This document shows, piece after piece, positions 63,916-64,000 of a stretch of DNA of 64,000 bases. Below the pieces are notes generated by a model. It saw only the letters and a program-made list of their open reading frames with translations, had not been told where the DNA came from and did not search any database. Position 1 is the first letter of the stretch; every line of letters begins with the position of its first letter. The translations under genes and the position numbers were made by a program. Origin of the DNA: Methanolobus sp. (GTDB lineage: Archaea; Halobacteriota; Methanosarcinia; Methanosarcinales; Methanosarcinaceae); NCBI RefSeq assembly GCF_016278385.1, contig NZ_JADQBY010000028.1, positions 88,426 to 152,425 on the forward strand, written 5' to 3'.

Positions 63916-63936
63916 AAAAACCCGGATTCGAACCGG
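63916..63936 (-). terminator. T-arm-like hairpin between the 5S copies
   Basis: On the minus strand CCGG-TTCGAAT-CCGG then GTTTTT. The sequence matches a tRNA T-arm (GGTTCGAATCC), but no tRNA body lies upstream. It may be a tRNA remnant or act as a terminator/processing hairpin. Confidence 0.5.
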
Positions 63937-63972
63937 AATATATTGAAAAGTTATTAGTAATTTAATGAGTGA

Positions 63973-64000
63973 GTTGGCAGCGATCCAGAGTTCCCGAAGA
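63973..64000 (-). rRNA. 5S rRNA, second copy (partial)
   Basis: The last 28 bases of the window match the 3' end of the 5S at 63764-63886 (GGGAACTCTGGATCGCTGCC, one difference in the closing helix), 209 bp apart. The gene is cut by the window end. Confidence 0.85.

Noticed and set aside
63916..63936. Complete tRNA gene between the 5S copies
   Set aside because: Only a T-arm-like hairpin is present; the preceding 36 bases cannot form acceptor, D and anticodon arms.

Overview
The window looks like part of a chromosome of a methylotrophic, salt-adapted methanogen of the Methanosarcinaceae (Methanolobus/Methanococcoides-like). This is an inference. It rests on archaeal housekeeping genes (ABCE1, NAC, TiaS, Nob1, a PIN-VirB11-KH ATPase, a GfcR-type PRPP protein), a CofE-family ligase, a tetrahydrofolate C1 gene set, AMP-forming acetyl-CoA synthetase, a glycine betaine transporter, and moderate to low G+C. 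No mcr or methyltransferase genes are present, so methanogenesis itself is not shown.

Layout. 1-5.5 kb: export operon with two ABC-2 permeases (the first fused to a PrsW-like domain and cut by the window edge), a secreted repeat protein and two small membrane proteins. 5.5-22 kb: mostly housekeeping (AIM24-like protein, hydrolase, ABCE1, EMC6-like protein, metallo-beta-lactamase protein, thioredoxin, NadC/ModD-like enzyme, acs, nac, IscA-like protein, KaiC-like protein, hisI, PIN-ATPase-KH), plus a multiply broken secreted-protein pseudogene at 12.3-13.1 kb. 22-29.7 kb: accessory island with a decayed ATPase tail, HepT/MntA, a zinc-finger pRiA4b-type protein, a Fic gene bracketed by inverted repeats and HicB copies, a methyltransferase, and an AT-rich NUDIX plus PLD-helicase pair that is the best candidate for a novel defence module. 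29.7-45.8 kb: nucleotide-sugar dehydrogenase, coiled-coil and pilin-like membrane proteins, hisH, a PurM-like protein, nfeD-stomatin, an S1/OB/DHH protein, nob1, nadE, tiaS and a regulator.

45.8-57 kb: a one-carbon/folate cluster (purN, glyA, folD, DHPS-like, metV, then metF, ThiC-like, CofE-like) split by about 3.4 kb of ABC-transporter and membrane genes. Together these genes would interconvert serine, methylene-, formyl- and methyl-tetrahydrofolate, feed purines and methionine, and perhaps make the cofactor's glutamate tail. 57.2-60.5 kb: glycine betaine uptake operon (ATPase-CBS, permease, lipoprotein) with a duplicated promoter-like element and an apparent ATT start. 60.5-64 kb: a dihydrolipoamide-dehydrogenase-like flavoprotein, a UbiA pseudogene broken by one stop codon, a possible integrase scrap, a small CxxC protein, and two tandem 5S rRNA genes (minus strand, the second cut by the window end) with a T-arm-like hairpin between them.

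Several genes carry recent lesions (12.3 kb, 52.7 kb, 62.6 kb) and there are several gene scraps (22.2, 24.1, possibly 15.1, 44.6 and 62.2 kb). The accessory parts are therefore turning over while the core is intact.
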